This document shows positions 8,763 to 18,288 of a stretch of 64,000 bases of DNA, piece after piece. The notes under the pieces are model-generated. The model saw only the letters and a list, made by a program, of their open reading frames with translations, did no database searches and was not told the DNA's origin. A program made the position numbers and the translations under genes. Position 1 is the first letter of the stretch. Every line of letters starts with the position of its first letter. Source of the DNA: Candidatus Pantoea formicae (GTDB taxonomy: Bacteria; Pseudomonadota; Gammaproteobacteria; Enterobacterales; Enterobacteriaceae); the NCBI RefSeq assembly GCF_011752625.1, contig NZ_VWXD01000004.1:62001-126000 (forward strand). The letters run 5' to 3'.

Positions 8763-8789
8763 AGCCCGTAAGTCATTGACTTGCGGGCT
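8763..8789. terminator. Hairpin downstream of hpt
   Basis: AGCCCGTAAGTC (8763-8774) and GACTTGCGGGCT (8778-8789) pair over 12 positions (one T-G) with a three-base loop. There is no T-run on the minus strand, so termination is uncertain; it could be a stability or repeat element. Confidence 0.45.
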
Positions 8790-8837
8790 GCGCATCTTAT
8801 CGCAGGCTGAGGGGATTAGCCTTGGAAGATTGTGCGG

Positions 8838-9374
8838 TTATTCACCGGTCGGGATAACTTTGCCGATATACGGCAGATGACGATAGCGCTGCGCGTAGTC
8901 GATACCGAAGCCCACCACGAACTCGTCAGGGATGGTGAAACCGACGTATTCAACCGTGACTTCCACTTCACGACGCTCGGGTTTATCCAGCAGCGTACAG
9001 ATCGCCAGAGACTTAGGCTCGCGCAGGCGCAGAATCTCACGCACCTTACTCAAGGTGTTACCGGAGTCGATGATATCTTCCACGATCAGCACATCTTTAC
9101 CGCGAATATCTTCATCGAGATCTTTAAGGATCTTCACATCACGGGTTGATGACATACCGCTGCCGTAGCTCGATGCCGTCATAAAATCGACTTCGTGGGG
9201 AACATCGATAGCGCGACACAGATCGGCCATAAACATAAAGGAGCCGCGCAGCAAGCCTACCAATACCATTTCGCTGCCGCTGTTACGGTAATGCTCGCTA
9301 ATCTGCTTGCCCAGTTCGGCAATACGGGTTGCGATCTCCTGCTCAGAGATCATCACGTCGACGGTGTGTTTCAT
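8838..9374 (-). CDS. hpt: Hypoxanthine phosphoribosyltransferase
   Basis: Purine salvage enzyme converting hypoxanthine (and guanine less well) with PRPP to IMP or GMP. Starting at ATG 9374 gives 178 residues, the E. coli length, beginning MKHTVDVM; the upstream in-frame extension to 9473 has no counterpart in the family. The PRPP-binding loop EDIIDSGNT occupies residues 99-107. It is divergent from the PLP enzyme gene at 9542. Confidence 0.96.
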   Translation of the reverse strand: MKHTVDVMISEQEIATRIAELGKQISEHYRNSGSEMVLVGLLRGSFMFMADLCRAIDVPHEVDFMTASSYGSGMSSTRDVKILKDLDEDIRGKDVLIVEDIIDSGNTLSKVREILRLREPKSLAICTLLDKPERREVEVTVEYVGFTIPDEFVVGFGIDYAQRYRHLPYIGKVIPTGE

Positions 9375-9541
9375 TGCATTCGCCTGGTTAAGGTTTTTCA
9401 GAAAGCCACGAAGTCTATCATAGACGACGCAAGGTCTAACGCGGCGCACAGAACGCAAACGATACCGTGGCAAAATTTATTGCCCTGACCTTAACTACAG
9501 GAAACCTCCCCCACCCTCTTACCGGTATCTCTGGAGATCCT

Positions 9542-10834
9542 ATGGCCGCTTCATCCAGTAAAAAAACGCAGATTGGCACGCACGATTTGCATCCGGAAAC
9601 GCAAATGCTCAACTACGGCTACGATCCGCGGCTATCCGAAGGCGCAGTGAAACCGCCGGTGTTTCTCACCTCCACCTTTGTCTTTAATAGCGCCGAAGAG
9701 GGGCAGGATTTCTTTGATTTCGTCGCCGGACGTAAACAGCCGCCGGAAGGCAAAAGCGGCGGCCTGGTCTATTCACGCTTTAACCACCCCAATAGCGAAA
9801 TCGTTGAAGACAGGCTGGCGATTTACGAGGGGGCCGAGAGCGCGGCGCTGTTCTCTTCAGGGATGTCTGCCATTGCCACCACGCTCTTAACATTCGCCCG
9901 TCCTGGCGAAGTGATTCTTCACTCACAGCCTTTGTATGGTGGCACCGAAACGCTGCTCAGTAAGACCCTGCACGATCTGGAAATTAAGGCGGTCGGTTTT
10001 AGCGATGGCACCGATGAGGACAAAGTTTATGAGGCGGCGAAACAGGCATGGCAGCGCGGAAGAGTGGCGCTGATTTTGATCGAAACGCCGGCGAATCCGA
10101 CTAATAGCTTGGTCGATATTCAGCTGATGAAGCAGGTGGCCGATGTTATCACCCAGCAGCAAGGCTCCCGGCCCATTCTGGCCTGTGACAATACGCTGCT
10201 CGGCCCACTGTTCCAGCACCCTTTACAGCATGGCGCGGACTTGTCGCTCTATTCACTCACCAAATATGTCGGGGGGCATTCAGATTTGATTGCCGGTGCG
10301 GTGCTCGGCAGCAAAGCGCTGGTGAGTAAAGTACGCTCGTTGCGCAGCGCGATTGGTACGCAACTCGACCCGCATTCTAGTTGGATGATTGGTCGTTCGC
10401 TGGAAACACTCTCTCTGCGCATGGAGAAAGCCGCCAGCAATGCGGAGAAAGTGGCGGCCTTCCTGCGAGAGCACCCGCAAGTCGCGAAGCTGCATTGGCT
10501 GCCCTATCTGGATGCCGAAACCCCTGCAGGAGAAACCTTTCAGCGACAATGCTGCGGTGCTGGCTCGACTTTCTCCTTTGATATTCAGGGCGGCCAGCCC
10601 GCAGCCTTCCGCTTTCTCAATGCATTGGAGTTATTCAAACTGGCCGTGAGCCTCGGCGGCACGGAATCACTCGCCAGCCATCCAGGCAGTACCACCCATT
10701 CGGGGGTGCCGCAGGAGGTGCGTCAGCGTATTGGTATCACCGATGCCACCGTGAGGTTATCCATTGGTATTGAGCACGCTGATGATCTGATTGAGGATAT
10801 CCGGCTGGCGCTGGAGGCGGCAGCCACGGAGTAA
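9542..10834 (+). CDS. PLP-dependent Cys/Met metabolism enzyme (cystathionine gamma-synthase family)
   Basis: A 430-residue fold-type I PLP enzyme of the MetB/MetC/methionine gamma-lyase group. The PLP lysine is K241 in [12 protein letters not shown]216 in ACDNT contacts the pyridine ring, and a [15 protein letters not shown] segment follows. The extra [10 protein letters not shown] stretch (about 65-74) separates it from classic MetB and MetC, so the reaction (cystathionine synthesis, cleavage, or methionine gamma-lyase) cannot be assigned. ATG 9542 has GGAG upstream; an in-frame ATG at 9467 lacks one. It occupies the place of gcd in the E. coli hpt-gcd-cueO order. Confidence 0.85.
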   Translation: MAASSSKKTQIGTHDLHPETQMLNYGYDPRLSEGAVKPPVFLTSTFVFNSAEEGQDFFDFVAGRKQPPEGKSGGLVYSRFNHPNSEIVEDRLAIYEGAESAALFSSGMSAIATTLLTFARPGEVILHSQPLYGGTETLLSKTLHDLEIKAVGFSDGTDEDKVYEAAKQAWQRGRVALILIETPANPTNSLVDIQLMKQVADVITQQQGSRPILACDNTLLGPLFQHPLQHGADLSLYSLTKYVGGHSDLIAGAVLGSKALVSKVRSLRSAIGTQLDPHSSWMIGRSLETLSLRMEKAASNAEKVAAFLREHPQVAKLHWLPYLDAETPAGETFQRQCCGAGSTFSFDIQGGQPAAFRFLNALELFKLAVSLGGTESLASHPGSTTHSGVPQEVRQRIGITDATVRLSIGIEHADDLIEDIRLALEAAATE

Positions 10835-10853
10835 TGGGCGGGGCGATTTTCCA

Positions 10854-10949
10854 GGTGCGCATAAATGCGCACCCTACGGAAATCACATCTGTCGCAACAG
10901 GGTCGCTATAATCGTATCCGTTGCTGTAGGGGCGCCATTTATAGCGACC
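10854..10949. repeat. Composite palindromic repeat, copy A
   Basis: It contains a perfect palindrome, GGTGCGCAT/ATGCGCACC (10854-10873). A second dyad follows, GGTCGCTATAA (10901-10911) with TTATAGCGACC (10939-10949). The same two-part layout and closely related bases recur at 14943-15010, which identifies a dispersed intergenic repeat. It lies between two convergent genes and could also act as a terminator. Confidence 0.7.
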
Positions 10950-10979
10950 GAATCGTGCACCGTGATGACATCGCAGCCC

Positions 10980-12611
10980 TTAGCTGACGGTGAATCCTAG
11001 CATCATGCCGGTATCTTCGTGCTCCAGCAGATGGCAGTGCGCCATATAAGCGTTTTCGGCATTGGCCACATAGTTGAAGCGCACCAGCACCTCGCTACGC
11101 CAGCCGTTAACGCTCACCATATCCTTCCAGCCGGTACGGTGTGGCGCAGGGGGTTTGCCGTTTTCCGACAAGATGCGGAACTGCGCGCCATGAATATGGA
11201 AAGGATGCAGCATCGCGTCACCTTCGCCGGAAATCGTCCACTTCTCGACCTTACCGAGTTCGGCGTTAAACATCGGTTTCGCCATATTGAAGGCCTGGCC
11301 GTTGATCTTATTGCCGTTATGGAAATCATACCCAGCCGGTTTTTCGTGGCTGCCGTGGTCCATTGCCATAGTGCCATGGTCCATCTTCATCGCCCCGCCA
11401 CCCATGTCCATGTTGCCGTGGTCCATTTTCATGGCTCCACCCATCATATCCATGCTGCCATGATCCATTTTCATATCGCCCATGGCTTTGTGGCCATAAC
11501 GATCCATCAGCGCCTGCATACCTTGTTGATCCAACTGGGGATCCATCATCAGCTGCAGCCAGCGATTTTGTACGCCTTCGCTTGATGGTACGAGCGGCAA
11601 ATCCACCAACTTATCCGGCATGGTACCGCTCGCCATCACGCGTAAAGGCAGGATCTGCACTAACGGCAGCGGCTGATCAAACGGCGCCAGCGTCATGCCC
11701 ATTTGCGTCACTGGCAGCGTCACAACATCAAAGGTTTTACCGTCTGAGGTATCAATCATCACTTCGAAACGTTCACCGGGCAGTAGCGGCAGATTCTCAA
11801 CTTTGACCGGCTCGGCCAACAGTCCACCATCGCTGGCAATCACATACATTGGGCGGCGATCGCTGGTCGCAATATCTAACGAGCGCGCGTTACAACCATT
11901 CAGCAAGCGCAGGCGCAACCAGCCACGGGGCACAGCTTGTTGCGGGTACTGCACGCCGTTGGTCAACATCATGTCGCCAAACCAGCCCACCGCTGCACGC
12001 ATAATATCGAGCTGATAATCAATCTTCGTGCCGTCTTGAGTCAGTTGTTTATCCTGGAAGATGAGTGGCACATCGTCTTCGCCCCACTGCATCGGCAGAC
12101 GCAGTTTGCCGGAATCCATGTCCTCCAGCAGCACCAATCCCGCTAATCCCTGCGCGACCTGATAGCCGGTTTTACCGTGTTGATGAGGATGAAACCAGCA
12201 GGTGGCCGCGGGCTGGTCCGGTGTGAAACTCACTTGTCGCGAGGCGCCTGGCGCAATCACCGCCTGTGGGCCGCCATCAACGTCACCCGGAATTTCCAGG
12301 CCGTGCCAGTGCACGGTGGTGCCTTCTGCCAAACGGTTATGGATGTTGACGGTGACGGGCTTCTCACGCTGCAAACGTAAAACCGGCCCCAAGAGATTAC
12401 CGTTGTAGCCCCAGGTCGGGACCGACTTGCCGTTCCATTGGCTGGTTCCACTCATGGCCGTCAGCGTGTACTGCCCACGTGCATCGGGCTGCAAAATAGA
12501 GGGGATCGGTAACAGCGGACGCGTAGCCGCCATTAGCGAGCGACTCCACAGCGGCAGAGCGCCCGCCGCGCTGAGCGCGGCAGTCAACTTTAGAAAATGA
12601 CGACGATGCAT
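10980..12611 (-). CDS. cueO: Multicopper oxidase CueO
   Basis: Periplasmic cuprous oxidase that detoxifies Cu(I). Starting at ATG 12611 the protein has 543 residues and opens with a twin-arginine signal (MHRRHFLK) ending near residue 29. Copper ligands lie in HWHG (101-104), WFHPHQHG (139-146), HPFHIHG (469-475) and [14 protein letters not shown] (524-537). A Met/His-rich insert spans about residues 377-421 and holds three units of the form MKMDHGxM starting at 380, 394 and 408, an exact 14-residue period. Such inserts bind extra Cu(I) in known CueO. A CueR-type promoter lies just upstream (12641-12671). Confidence 0.96.
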   Translation of the reverse strand: MHRRHFLKLTAALSAAGALPLWSRSLMAATRPLLPIPSILQPDARGQYTLTAMSGTSQWNGKSVPTWGYNGNLLGPVLRLQREKPVTVNIHNRLAEGTTVHWHGLEIPGDVDGGPQAVIAPGASRQVSFTPDQPAATCWFHPHQHGKTGYQVAQGLAGLVLLEDMDSGKLRLPMQWGEDDVPLIFQDKQLTQDGTKIDYQLDIMRAAVGWFGDMMLTNGVQYPQQAVPRGWLRLRLLNGCNARSLDIATSDRRPMYVIASDGGLLAEPVKVENLPLLPGERFEVMIDTSDGKTFDVVTLPVTQMGMTLAPFDQPLPLVQILPLRVMASGTMPDKLVDLPLVPSSEGVQNRWLQLMMDPQLDQQGMQALMDRYGHKAMGDMKMDHGSMDMMGGAMKMDHGNMDMGGGAMKMDHGTMAMDHGSHEKPAGYDFHNGNKINGQAFNMAKPMFNAELGKVEKWTISGEGDAMLHPFHIHGAQFRILSENGKPPAPHRTGWKDMVSVNGWRSEVLVRFNYVANAENAYMAHCHLLEHEDTGMMLGFTVS

Positions 12612-12640
12612 ATTCTTATCCTTGTCGTGAATAAGGGCAC

Positions 12641-12671
12641 AGCGTAAACCTTTCCCCTGCGGGAGGGTCAA
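12641..12671 (-). promoter_or_regulatory. CueR-type (MerR family) copper-responsive promoter of cueO
   Basis: On the minus strand, TTGACC (12666-12671) is separated from TACGCT (12641-12646) by exactly 19 bases, the overlong spacer typical of MerR-family promoters. The spacer holds an interrupted dyad, CCTCCC with GGGGAAAGG, like CueR sites of copA and cueO. It lies about 30 bases upstream of the cueO start. Confidence 0.85.
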
Positions 12672-12788
12672 GCCCTGAAACAGAATGCACTGATAAAAAC
12701 CGTGGGAATGGCTCATTTAGGCAAATTTAGCGGAATCCCTGCAATAACTGTGCTAACGTCAATAAATTGTCCCTTGTTGAGAATGATT

Positions 12789-13136
12789 ATGACGAAAAGC
12801 ATCAAGATCCTGCTGCTGGCGGGACTCCTTGGCTTCTCCTCCACCAGTTTTGCCCTGAGCGAATCCGAAGCGGAAGATCTGGCTGACCTCACGGCGGTAT
12901 TTGTTTACCTGAAGAACGATTGCGGCTATCAGGATTTACCGGATGCCCAAATTCGCAAAGCGCTGGTGTTTTTCGCCCAACAGAACCGTTGGGATCTAAG
13001 CAACTACAGTCACTACAATATGAAAGCCCTCGGCGAAGAGAGCTATAAGGATTTAAGCGGTATCGCTATCACCAACGACAAGAAATGTAAGTCGCTGGCG
13101 CGTGACTCGCTGAGTCTGCTCGCTTACGTCAAATAG
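12789..13136 (+). CDS. yacC: YacC family small secreted protein (pilotin-like)
   Basis: A 115-residue protein with an N-terminal signal peptide (about residues 1-22, ending SSTSFA) and a conserved mature part starting LSESEAEDLADL. It holds two cysteines (NDCGY and DKKCK) that may form a periplasmic disulfide. It matches E. coli YacC in length and over most of the mature part. The family is called pilotin-like because of its resemblance to secretin pilotins; the cellular role is not established. The in-frame extension to 12702 is discarded because it would bury the signal peptide. Confidence 0.9.
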   Translation: MTKSIKILLLAGLLGFSSTSFALSESEAEDLADLTAVFVYLKNDCGYQDLPDAQIRKALVFFAQQNRWDLSNYSHYNMKALGEESYKDLSGIAITNDKKCKSLARDSLSLLAYVK

Positions 13137-13166
13137 CCCGCGGCACCGCTCTCCTGCTGAAGATTT

Positions 13167-13184
13167 GACCGTGCAACCACGGTC
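13167..13184 (+). terminator. Probable terminator after yacC
   Basis: GACCGTG (13167-13173) pairs with CACGGTC (13178-13184) around a CAAC loop; a T-run follows after about a dozen bases. The spacing is looser than in a textbook terminator. Confidence 0.45.
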
Positions 13185-13244
13185 ATTATTCGCTATCCTT
13201 TTTTTCCCATTTTCATGGCGATGACATTAGAGGAGAGCCCCATC

Positions 13245-14108
13245 ATGGCCCAAAATGAAATGTGGTATGAGACGCTTCATGCCGGATTTGGACAGTATTT
13301 CACGGTAGATAAACTGCTTTATCGCGACAAAACAGCGCATCAGGATCTGGTGATCTTTGAGAATGCGGCTTTTGGCCGCGTCATGGCGCTGGATGGCGTG
13401 GTGCAAACCACCGAACGCGACGAGTTCATCTACCACGAAATGATGACCCATGTGCCCATTCTGGCGCACGGCCACGTGAAACGCGTGCTGATTATTGGTG
13501 GCGGTGACGGTGCGATGCTGCGCGAAGTGTCGCGTCATCAAAACATTGAACAGATCACCATGGTGGAAATTGATGCCGGCGTGGTCAGCTTCTGCAAACA
13601 ATACCTACCGAACCACAGCGCCGGAGCCTATGACGATGCGCGACTGAATCTGGTGATTGATGATGGCGTGAATTTCGTCAATCAAACGCAGGAAAAATTC
13701 GACGTCATTATCTCCGATTGCACCGATCCGATTGGCCCAGGGGAAAGCCTGTTCACCTCCGAATTTTACGCTGGCTGTAAAAACGCGCTCAATCCAGGCG
13801 GTATCTTCGTGGCACAAAACGGCGTCTGCTTCTTGCAACAAGAAGAGGCGATTAACAGCCATCGTAAACTCAGCCACTACTTTTCCGATGTCAGTTTTTA
13901 TCAGGCCGCCGTCCCCACTTATTACGGCGGTATCATGACCTTTGCCTGGGCAAGCGACAACGAGATGCTGCGCCAATGGGATGCAGCCACGCTGCAATCG
14001 CGCTTTGAAGATGCCGAACTGCCCTGCCGCTACTACAACCCCGCGATACATGTCGGTAGCTTTGCCTTGCCGCAATATCTGCTGAATGCCTTGTCGCGTG
14101 AGGAGTGA
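13245..14108 (+). CDS. speE: Spermidine synthase
   Basis: Transfers an aminopropyl group from decarboxylated S-adenosylmethionine to putrescine in the cytosol. The protein has 287 residues from ATG 13245 (start [20 protein letters not shown] upstream). The cofactor motif GGGDG is at 85-89, and [11 protein letters not shown] carries catalytic D158 and D161. Earlier in-frame ATGs at 13215 and 13221 would precede the Shine-Dalgarno. It ends five bases before the speD start, forming the speE-speD operon. Confidence 0.96.
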   Translation: MAQNEMWYETLHAGFGQYFTVDKLLYRDKTAHQDLVIFENAAFGRVMALDGVVQTTERDEFIYHEMMTHVPILAHGHVKRVLIIGGGDGAMLREVSRHQNIEQITMVEIDAGVVSFCKQYLPNHSAGAYDDARLNLVIDDGVNFVNQTQEKFDVIISDCTDPIGPGESLFTSEFYAGCKNALNPGGIFVAQNGVCFLQQEEAINSHRKLSHYFSDVSFYQAAVPTYYGGIMTFAWASDNEMLRQWDAATLQSRFEDAELPCRYYNPAIHVGSFALPQYLLNALSREE

Positions 14109-14113
14109 CGAAA

Positions 14114-14923
14114 TTGCAAAAGCTGAAACTACACGGCTTCAATAATCTGACAAAGAGCCTGAGTTTTTGTATTTACGATATTTGCTACGCCAACAGCGAA
14201 GCGGAGCGCGATGGCTACATCGCCTATATTGATGAGCAATACAATGCTAATCGCCTGACGGAGATCCTGACGGAGACCTGTTCAATCATCGGTGCCAACG
14301 TGCTGAATATCGCGCGTCAGGATTACGAACCACAGGGTGCCAGCGTCACGATTCTGGTGAGTGAAGAACCCATCAACCCGCAGGATATCGATAAGTCAGA
14401 ACATCCTGGCCCGCTCCCCAACTCCGTGGTGGCGCACCTGGATAAGAGCCACATTTGTGTGCATACCTATCCTGAGAGCCATCCTGAAGGGGGATTGTGC
14501 ACCTTCCGCGCCGATATTGAAGTCTCGACGTGTGGCGTGATTTCGCCGCTGAAAGCGCTGAACTACCTGATTCACCAGTTAGAGTCTGACATCGTCACTA
14601 TCGATTACCGTGTGCGTGGATTTACCCGCGATGTGAACGGCGTAAAACACTTCATCGATCATGAAATTAATTCGATTCAGAACTTTATGTCCGAGGATAT
14701 GAAGTCGATGTATGACATGGTGGATGTGAACGTTTATCAGGAAAATATCTTTCACACCAAAATGTTACTGAAGGAGTTTGACCTGAAGTATTACCTGTTC
14801 AATACCAAGCCTGAAGAGTTAAGTCCGCAAGAGCACAAGCGGATTACCAATCTGCTGTGGAAGGAAATGCGTGAGATTTACTATGGGCGCAATATCCCGG
14901 CGACGGGATTGAAGTTGTTATAG
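14114..14923 (+). CDS. speD: S-adenosylmethionine decarboxylase proenzyme
   Basis: Pyruvoyl enzyme supplying decarboxylated SAM to SpeE. I place the start at TTG 14114: AGGAG at 14101-14105 lies eight bases upstream, and this start puts the self-cleavage pair at Lys111-Ser112 (LDKSHICVH), the E. coli numbering. The alternative GTG 14105 overlaps the ribosome site itself. The product has 269 residues; its C-terminus is a few residues longer than the 264-residue E. coli protein. A palindromic repeat follows the gene. Confidence 0.94.
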   Translation: MQKLKLHGFNNLTKSLSFCIYDICYANSEAERDGYIAYIDEQYNANRLTEILTETCSIIGANVLNIARQDYEPQGASVTILVSEEPINPQDIDKSEHPGPLPNSVVAHLDKSHICVHTYPESHPEGGLCTFRADIEVSTCGVISPLKALNYLIHQLESDIVTIDYRVRGFTRDVNGVKHFIDHEINSIQNFMSEDMKSMYDMVDVNVYQENIFHTKMLLKEFDLKYYLFNTKPEELSPQEHKRITNLLWKEMREIYYGRNIPATGLKLL

Positions 14924-14942
14924 TTGAGTGCGACTCACAGCC

Positions 14943-15010
14943 GGTTCGCATCAATGCACACCCGACGAAAACCGCACGAACAATGTAAGGTCGCCATTCA
15001 TGGCGACCTT
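14943..15010. repeat. Composite palindromic repeat, copy B, possible speD terminator
   Basis: An imperfect palindrome (14943-14962) is followed by AAGGTCGCCAT (14987-14997) and ATGGCGACCTT (15000-15010), an 11-bp stem with a two-base loop. The order and bases parallel 10854-10949. It lies between the convergent speD and DeoR-family genes, where it may end transcription from both sides. Confidence 0.7.
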
Positions 15011-15016
15011 CTTGCA

Positions 15017-15778
15017 TCAGGCAGTCAATTGCAAGCCAATGCCACGCTCGCGCAGCGAGCGACATACCGCGTCATCGAGACGCGCATCGGTGACCACATC
15101 GGTCAGGCTATCAATCGGTGCTGCGCAATACAGCGACCAGGAGCCATACTTGCTGCTGTCAGCCAGCAGGATGCGACGGCGCGCATTGGCTAACAAATCC
15201 ATTTTCAAGCCGGCTTTATCTTCCGTTGGCGTGGTGATACCGCGCTCAATACTCCACGAGTTACAGCTAACAAAAGCGATATCGGGATTGATACTGCGCA
15301 GCAGACGACGACCGTGTTCACCTATACAGGATTGGCTGGAGTCATCAATGCGACCACCAATAATGGTGGTTTCAATTTGCTTGAATTCAGACAGGAACAG
15401 CGCGATGTGTAGATCGGCGGTGATCACACGCAGCTGCAGGTGAGTCAGTTGGCGAGCCAGCTCTAGCATGGTGGTTCCAGCATCCAGAACCACGGAATCG
15501 CCCGATTGCACATAGCTGGCAGCAAACTGCGCGATGGCCTGCTTCTCCGCCAGATTACGTTGCATCTTCTCCAGCGTGGTGGGCTGTGCGGGAATGAAGC
15601 GATTAAGCGTGACGCCGCCATGACTGCGGCTAATGACGCCTTCCTTGTCGAGTTTGATCAGATCGCGGCGGATCGTGGCTGGCGAGGCAGAGATCGCACT
15701 CACCAGCTGTTCTACAGTGACCAGATTATGACTTTTTAAATAGTCCATAATCTGGTCGAGACGGCTTTGTCCCTTCAT
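15017..15778 (-). CDS. DeoR family transcriptional regulator
   Basis: A 253-residue regulator with an N-terminal DeoR winged helix (about residues 5-57, including [20 protein letters not shown]). The C-terminal ligand domain has the [10 protein letters not shown] sugar-phosphate-binding pattern. Similar regulators sit next to pdxA2/kinase pairs in other enterobacteria. It lies immediately downstream of pdxA2 on the same strand, six bases from that stop, and probably controls this cluster in answer to a phosphorylated acid sugar. Ligand and targets are inference. Confidence 0.87.
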   Translation of the reverse strand: MKGQSRLDQIMDYLKSHNLVTVEQLVSAISASPATIRRDLIKLDKEGVISRSHGGVTLNRFIPAQPTTLEKMQRNLAEKQAIAQFAASYVQSGDSVVLDAGTTMLELARQLTHLQLRVITADLHIALFLSEFKQIETTIIGGRIDDSSQSCIGEHGRRLLRSINPDIAFVSCNSWSIERGITTPTEDKAGLKMDLLANARRRILLADSSKYGSWSLYCAAPIDSLTDVVTDARLDDAVCRSLRERGIGLQLTA

Positions 15779-15784
15779 ATTTCC

Positions 15785-16765
15785 CTATGCTAGCTGCATC
15801 GCGAGTTTAATGGAGATCGCCATGCTCGCAGAGTTCGCTTTACCTGTCCAGGCGATATCAAACGCCGTACCGTGGTCCGCGGAAGTACGGATAAACGGCA
15901 GACCCGCGGTGATATTGACCCCATCATAAAAGCCCAACAATTTCAGTGGGATATGCCCCTGATCGTGATACATCGCCACCACCATGTCGTACTGACCTTG
16001 CTGGCACTGCAGGAACACGGTATCCGGTGGGCAAGGGCCATACACATCAATGCCCTTCTCTTTCATTGCTTTGATCGCAGGGGTAACGGTGGTGATCTCT
16101 TCATCGCCAAACAAACCGTTCTCGCCTGCATGGGGATTCACACCCGCCACGGCGATACGCGGTTTATCGAAACCCACGCGGCGCAGGAAGGTATCCGCCA
16201 TACCAATAACGGTTTGGATACGCTCGCCGTTCAGGGTGTCGAGGAACTTGCGCAGTGCAATGTGGGTGGTCACGTGAATCACTTTCAGGTGATCGGTATA
16301 AAGCACCATGGCGTAATTTTTGGTATTGGTCAGTTGCGCCAACAGTTCAGTGTGCCCTGGATAAATGTGCCCTGCTGAGTGTAGTGCTTCTTTGTTGAGC
16401 GGGGCTGTTGCAATCGCGTGTACTTCACCGGCCAGTGCCAGTTCAGTAGCGCGCTTAACACAGCGCCAAGCCAAATCGCCGGCTTCTTTCTGCACCACGC
16501 CCGGTTTTAACGCTTCAGGATTCGCCAGAGGTTCATCGATAACGTTGATAATGCCTGGAGCGAAATGCGCATCTTTTACCTGATCCAACACACGCAGTTC
16601 AGCCTGCGGCGTAATGTTCAATCCCATCACTCGACGCAGCGTGCTGGCACAACCGATGACGACCGCTGGGATCCCCGCCAGCTCGCCTTCGGCTAACGCT
16701 TTAATGATGATCTCCGGGCTGATGCCCGCCGGATCGCCCATGGTCACCGCAATAATTTTATTCAC
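15785..16765 (-). CDS. pdxA2: PdxA2-type 4-phospho-tetronate dehydrogenase
   Basis: A 326-residue homologue of PdxA, the NAD-dependent 4-phosphohydroxythreonine dehydrogenase. Metal-site histidines lie in VTTHIALRK, GVNPHAGENG and MYHDQGHIPLK. PdxA2 proteins next to DUF1537 kinases are known to oxidise and decarboxylate a 4-phosphorylated four-carbon acid (D-threonate or D-erythronate) to dihydroxyacetone phosphate, and that role is favoured here. The start is GTG 16765 with GAGGAG upstream; it overlaps the kinase gene by eight bases, which implies coupling. Confidence 0.88.
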   Translation of the reverse strand: MNKIIAVTMGDPAGISPEIIIKALAEGELAGIPAVVIGCASTLRRVMGLNITPQAELRVLDQVKDAHFAPGIINVIDEPLANPEALKPGVVQKEAGDLAWRCVKRATELALAGEVHAIATAPLNKEALHSAGHIYPGHTELLAQLTNTKNYAMVLYTDHLKVIHVTTHIALRKFLDTLNGERIQTVIGMADTFLRRVGFDKPRIAVAGVNPHAGENGLFGDEEITTVTPAIKAMKEKGIDVYGPCPPDTVFLQCQQGQYDMVVAMYHDQGHIPLKLLGFYDGVNITAGLPFIRTSADHGTAFDIAWTGKANSASMAISIKLAMQLA

Positions 16766-18098
16766 TCGACTTCTCCTCAATGAAACGGATGGCTTCTACC
16801 AGGGTGTTTTCATCGCCAAAGCCACCCGCTTTGGTCATCACCGGCAGGTGTAATTCGCTATTAAGCAGAACCCCGTGCGGCACGCAGCCTGCCACCAAGC
16901 CCTGAATCTGGAAACCTTTAGCGCCAAGCGCCTGTGCCACGGCAATCGCGACATCGCCACCGGAGAGATACAAGCCGGCAGGTAATGCAGTTCGACAAAC
17001 GTCGCGCGTTAACTGCGCAAGAAACTGGCAAATACGTTCGCCCAACACCTGGCGCGAAACCTGATGCTGTTCGCATAACTGTTCAATGTCATGACGCTGA
17101 TCGGCGTGTTGCGTGGTACGCACCACACAATGTGCGCCGTCACGTAATGCCTGCTGCATCACCTGCTGCCACTCAGCAGCCTGAGGCCAGGCAGGCTGAG
17201 CAAATAGCTGGCGAATATCGATGTCAACAATGCGGATATCACGTTGAGTCGCAAGGCGTGCAATTTGCTGCTGCGCAATGGCGCTCATCGATCCCACAAT
17301 CGCCAGCACTGGACCGGTGGCCACATGTTCGCTCAACGCAGCACCCGTCCCGGATGCCCTTGCCAACAACGGTTGCGCCACAAGGGCTGGCCGTCCCGCC
17401 AGGTACTCACCCAACGCGTCACCCAGCCCAGATGCGCCAGCCAGCAGTGGGCGCGTCGGTAAGGTTGCCGCCGCAGCCATGATGAGCGCGATGTCAGCAT
17501 CCTGCTCCGCATCCACCACCACCAACCCCTGCTTGTTGGCAAGCACGTGCGCCAGCTTACCGCCGCGCACCGTGGCCAGGTCGAGGGTTTCACCGGCCCT
17601 GTCACTCTGCGTTTGCAAACATGTCAGAACATGGCTGCTGGTGACCGGGGTTTTAGGATCGCTGGCAAATTCGGTATCGGTGAGGCGCTGCAGATTGATC
17701 CAGACTTCGCCGCCACGCGTCGTTCGGCCGAGTTTAGGCACCGCAGGCACCACCAGCGCTAAGGTTTTTCCGCTCGCTTTTAAGGCCGCTTCAATTTCTG
17801 CGCCTGGATTGCCACGCAGCGTGGAATCGATCTTTTTAAACAGCCAGCCATCCTGGGCAATCGCCTGATGCTGCTGTAATGCCAGCGTTGTACGATGTAC
17901 TGCTTCTGCTGCACCGATCGCACGGCTATCGGTGCTGATCACCAGCACATCAGCGCTATTGGCATCGTGTGGCGTGCTGCTATCAAACAGCACATGTACT
18001 CTTGCACCCGCTCGCGCCAATCCGCTACCGGCGTCATTGGCACCGGTAAAATCATCCGCGATCACTAAGACTGGCGTTTTCCATGGCTGTGAAGTCAT
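16758..18098 (-). CDS. dtnK: Four-carbon acid sugar kinase (DUF1537), DtnK-like
   Basis: A 446-residue kinase with an N-terminal substrate domain (VIADDFTGANDAGSGLARAG, residues about 12-31) and a C-terminal nucleotide domain (GLYLSGGDVAIAV). The family phosphorylates C4 aldonates such as D-threonate, D-erythronate or L-threonate. Pairing with PdxA2 points to a 4-phosphotetronate route. Oddity: PLLAGASGLGDALGEYLAG is followed by a diverged second copy, PLLARASGTGAALSEHVAT, so the protein carries a tandem duplication of about 24 residues near the domain boundary. ATG 18098 has GAGGAA upstream; the extension to 18152 is discarded. Confidence 0.87.
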   Translation of the reverse strand: MTSQPWKTPVLVIADDFTGANDAGSGLARAGARVHVLFDSSTPHDANSADVLVISTDSRAIGAAEAVHRTTLALQQHQAIAQDGWLFKKIDSTLRGNPGAEIEAALKASGKTLALVVPAVPKLGRTTRGGEVWINLQRLTDTEFASDPKTPVTSSHVLTCLQTQSDRAGETLDLATVRGGKLAHVLANKQGLVVVDAEQDADIALIMAAAATLPTRPLLAGASGLGDALGEYLAGRPALVAQPLLARASGTGAALSEHVATGPVLAIVGSMSAIAQQQIARLATQRDIRIVDIDIRQLFAQPAWPQAAEWQQVMQQALRDGAHCVVRTTQHADQRHDIEQLCEQHQVSRQVLGERICQFLAQLTRDVCRTALPAGLYLSGGDVAIAVAQALGAKGFQIQGLVAGCVPHGVLLNSELHLPVMTKAGGFGDENTLVEAIRFIEEKSSE

Positions 18099-18133
18099 TC
18101 TCTTTCCTCTACCGGCAAGTTCGCCGTGCTGAG

Positions 18134-18179
18134 ATTGATTATATTCAATCATGATTGATTATATGTGAGCAAGATCAAA
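18134..18179. promoter_or_regulatory. Divergent operator region: 20-bp-period direct repeats and CRP-like site
   Basis: ATTGATTATAT occurs at 18134-18144 and again at 18154-18164, exactly two helical turns apart. The palindrome TCAATCATGATTGA (18145-18158) bridges them. TGTGA-N6-TCAAA (18164-18179) resembles a CRP site. The region separates the kinase and Fe-ADH genes, so it is the natural operator for the DeoR-family protein. Confidence 0.55.
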
Positions 18180-18288
18180 TTATTTGAAATCAATTTGTCC
18201 TATAAATTTAGGCACTGTAGTGACAGAACACGCACTGAATGAGCAAAGTTAATCATTTGGTACGAAAAAAACGCAATAAGGGTATGAA

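Noticed and set aside
8763-8789. Strong intrinsic terminator for hpt
   Set aside because: The hairpin is strong but no T-run follows on the minus strand, so I list it only as a possible terminator.
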